Shown: in pieces, positions 6,151-6,581 of the stretch
How positions within the stretch are numbered: position 1 is the first letter of the stretch
Layout of the letters: every line of letters begins with the position of its first letter
Assembly (NCBI GenBank): GCA_964503685.1
Contig: CAZDAW010000144.1
Coordinates: forward strand, 1-6,581
Length of the DNA: 6,581 bases
Reading direction: 5' to 3'
Source of the DNA: CAZDAW01 sp964503685
GTDB taxonomy: Bacteria; Chloroflexota; Anaerolineae; Anaerolineales; Anaerolineaceae
Position numbers and translations under genes: made by a program
The notes under the pieces: generated by a model
What the model was told of the DNA's origin: nothing
The model's input: the letters and a program-made list of their open reading frames with translations, nothing else
Databases searched by the model: none

Positions 6151-6324
6151 ATGGGTCTTCTAAAATTTTTGATCGATCTGGTTGTCGGGATCATTGGGCT
6201 GGTTGTAGGATTGATCGGGGGGATCATTGGCCTGGTTTTCGGAGTATTGGGAACGGCAATTGGATGTCTGGCAGTGATCGGCGTCATTCTCCTGGCCATT
6301 CCGCTGCTGATTATTATATTCTAA
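6151..6324 (+). CDS. 57-residue glycine-zipper-like hydrophobic membrane protein
   Basis: I recognise no family. Apart from a short N-terminus with one Lys (K5) and one Asp (D9), the product is almost only Gly, Ile, Leu and Val, ending in LLAIPLLIIIF, so it must be membrane-embedded, probably as two helices. Glycines fall at 13, 16, 20, 23/24, 27, 31, 34 and 38, a 3-4 spacing that puts them on one helix face as in glycine zippers. Residues 13-23 and 24-34 are an 11-residue tandem repeat (GIIGLVVGLIG, GIIGLVFGVLG). The ATG at 6151 is set by a near-ideal GGAGGT (6141-6146), five bases upstream. The frame is open further back, but only by overlap with the acetyltransferase gene on the other strand. 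A strong terminator follows, so it is a stand-alone gene. A helix-packing or stress membrane peptide, or a toxin-like peptide, are possible; none is shown. Confidence 0.82.
   Translation: MGLLKFLIDLVVGIIGLVVGLIGGIIGLVFGVLGTAIGCLAVIGVILLAIPLLIIIF
6187..6252 (+). repeat. 33-bp in-frame tandem duplication inside the small membrane protein gene
   Basis: The units 6187-6219 and 6220-6252 lie directly head to tail. Their first 18 bases (GGGATCATTGGGCTGGTT in unit 1) differ at one position; the remaining 15 bases have diverged more. At protein level 8 of 11 residues are the same. Confidence 0.8.
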
Positions 6325-6336
6325 ACGCAACGCTTG

Positions 6337-6374
6337 AGATCGTTTGCAAATATTGCAGACGATCTTTTGTTTTA
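6337..6374 (+). terminator. Intrinsic terminator after the small glycine-rich gene
   Basis: A 13-bp stem (6337-6349 with 6353-6365, one T-G wobble; arms AGATCGTTTGCAA and TTGCAGACGATCT) encloses a 3-base loop ATA and is followed by a T-rich tail overlapping its end (6365-6374, TTTTGTTTTA). It lies 12 bases after the stop of the + strand gene. It stands between two convergent genes but has the T tract only for the + strand. Confidence 0.88.
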
Positions 6375-6382
6375 AGTGAGGT

Positions 6383-6577
6383 TTATTTCTGATTTGAAGT
6401 TGCGCTTTTGCCGGTTAAGAAAAGGATGATGCTGGCGATGATCATTAAACCGCCGATAATTTCCACGATTGAATTACCTACCCTGAAGCTGAAAGCGGTA
6501 AGTAAAATACCAACTATGAGAAGTGTGATGCCTATGTATTGGCGACGGATTAGTTTGGGGTCTCTGAGTTTCGCCAT
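6383..6577 (-). CDS. Small two-helix membrane protein, 64 residues
   Basis: I recognise no family. The N-terminus is basic (K3, R5, K8, R11, R12), followed by a first membrane span (about 14-31, YIGITLLIVGILLTAFSF), a short polar turn (RVGNS, 32-36), a second span (about 37-55, IVEIIGGLMIIASIILFLT) and a polar tail (GKSATSNQK). By the positive-inside rule both ends should face the cytoplasm, a simple hairpin. The ATG is at 6575-6577, only four bases from the window end, so its ribosome binding site and promoter are not visible and an earlier start outside the window cannot be excluded. It converges on the 57-residue gene, with 58 bases and a terminator between them. Confidence 0.75.
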   Translation of the reverse strand: MAKLRDPKLIRRQYIGITLLIVGILLTAFSFRVGNSIVEIIGGLMIIASIILFLTGKSATSNQK

Positions 6578-6581
6578 GAGT

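Overview
This 6.6 kb window looks like ordinary chromosomal DNA from a bacterium. The best guess is a member of the Chloroflexota, class Anaerolineae. That guess rests on the style of the proteins (a class III-type polyphosphate kinase 2, an alkyltransferase-like protein, a d-type phosphoglycerate mutase), on roughly balanced base composition and on clear AGGAGG-type ribosome binding sites. It is an inference from family resemblance, and nothing in the window fixes the taxon. There is no rRNA, tRNA, CRISPR array, insertion sequence or phage gene that I can see.

Layout. The left part is on the + strand: an ATPase of a sugar-type ABC importer (98-1210), an 11-bp perfect hairpin (1228-1252), then gpmA (1278-2027), closed by a good intrinsic terminator (2058-2091). 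A quiet convergent gap (2092-2286) follows. The centre, 2287-6044, is a run of six genes all on the - strand. In the direction of transcription these are a GNAT acetyltransferase, a two-helix membrane protein with a possible PH-like domain, an alkyltransferase-like (ATL) DNA-damage protein, a short-chain dehydrogenase, a PPK2 homologue and an unrecognised 155-residue protein. The first three are spaced 27-30 bp apart and the last two 27 bp apart, so they probably form two or three transcription units. At the right end a + strand gene for a 57-residue, extremely hydrophobic, glycine-patterned protein (6151-6324) has its own strong terminator. It faces a second small membrane protein (6383-6577, - strand) at the window edge.

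How the genes relate. The ABC ATPase (carbohydrate uptake) and gpmA (glycolysis) sit side by side and suggest central carbon metabolism. The - strand genes have no single pathway in common: nucleotide/polyphosphate phosphotransfer, alkyl-guanine recognition, a reductase and an acetyltransferase. I see no clear new multi-gene system.

The most interesting points are at residue level or small scale. The PPK2 homologue has lost both invariant positions of its Walker A motif (Gly to Trp, Lys to Met). The ATL protein has Gln where the family has its arginine finger. The tiny membrane protein is built on a recent 33-bp tandem duplication that gives an 11-residue glycine repeat. Two related hairpins flank gpmA and differ by a compensatory base-pair change.
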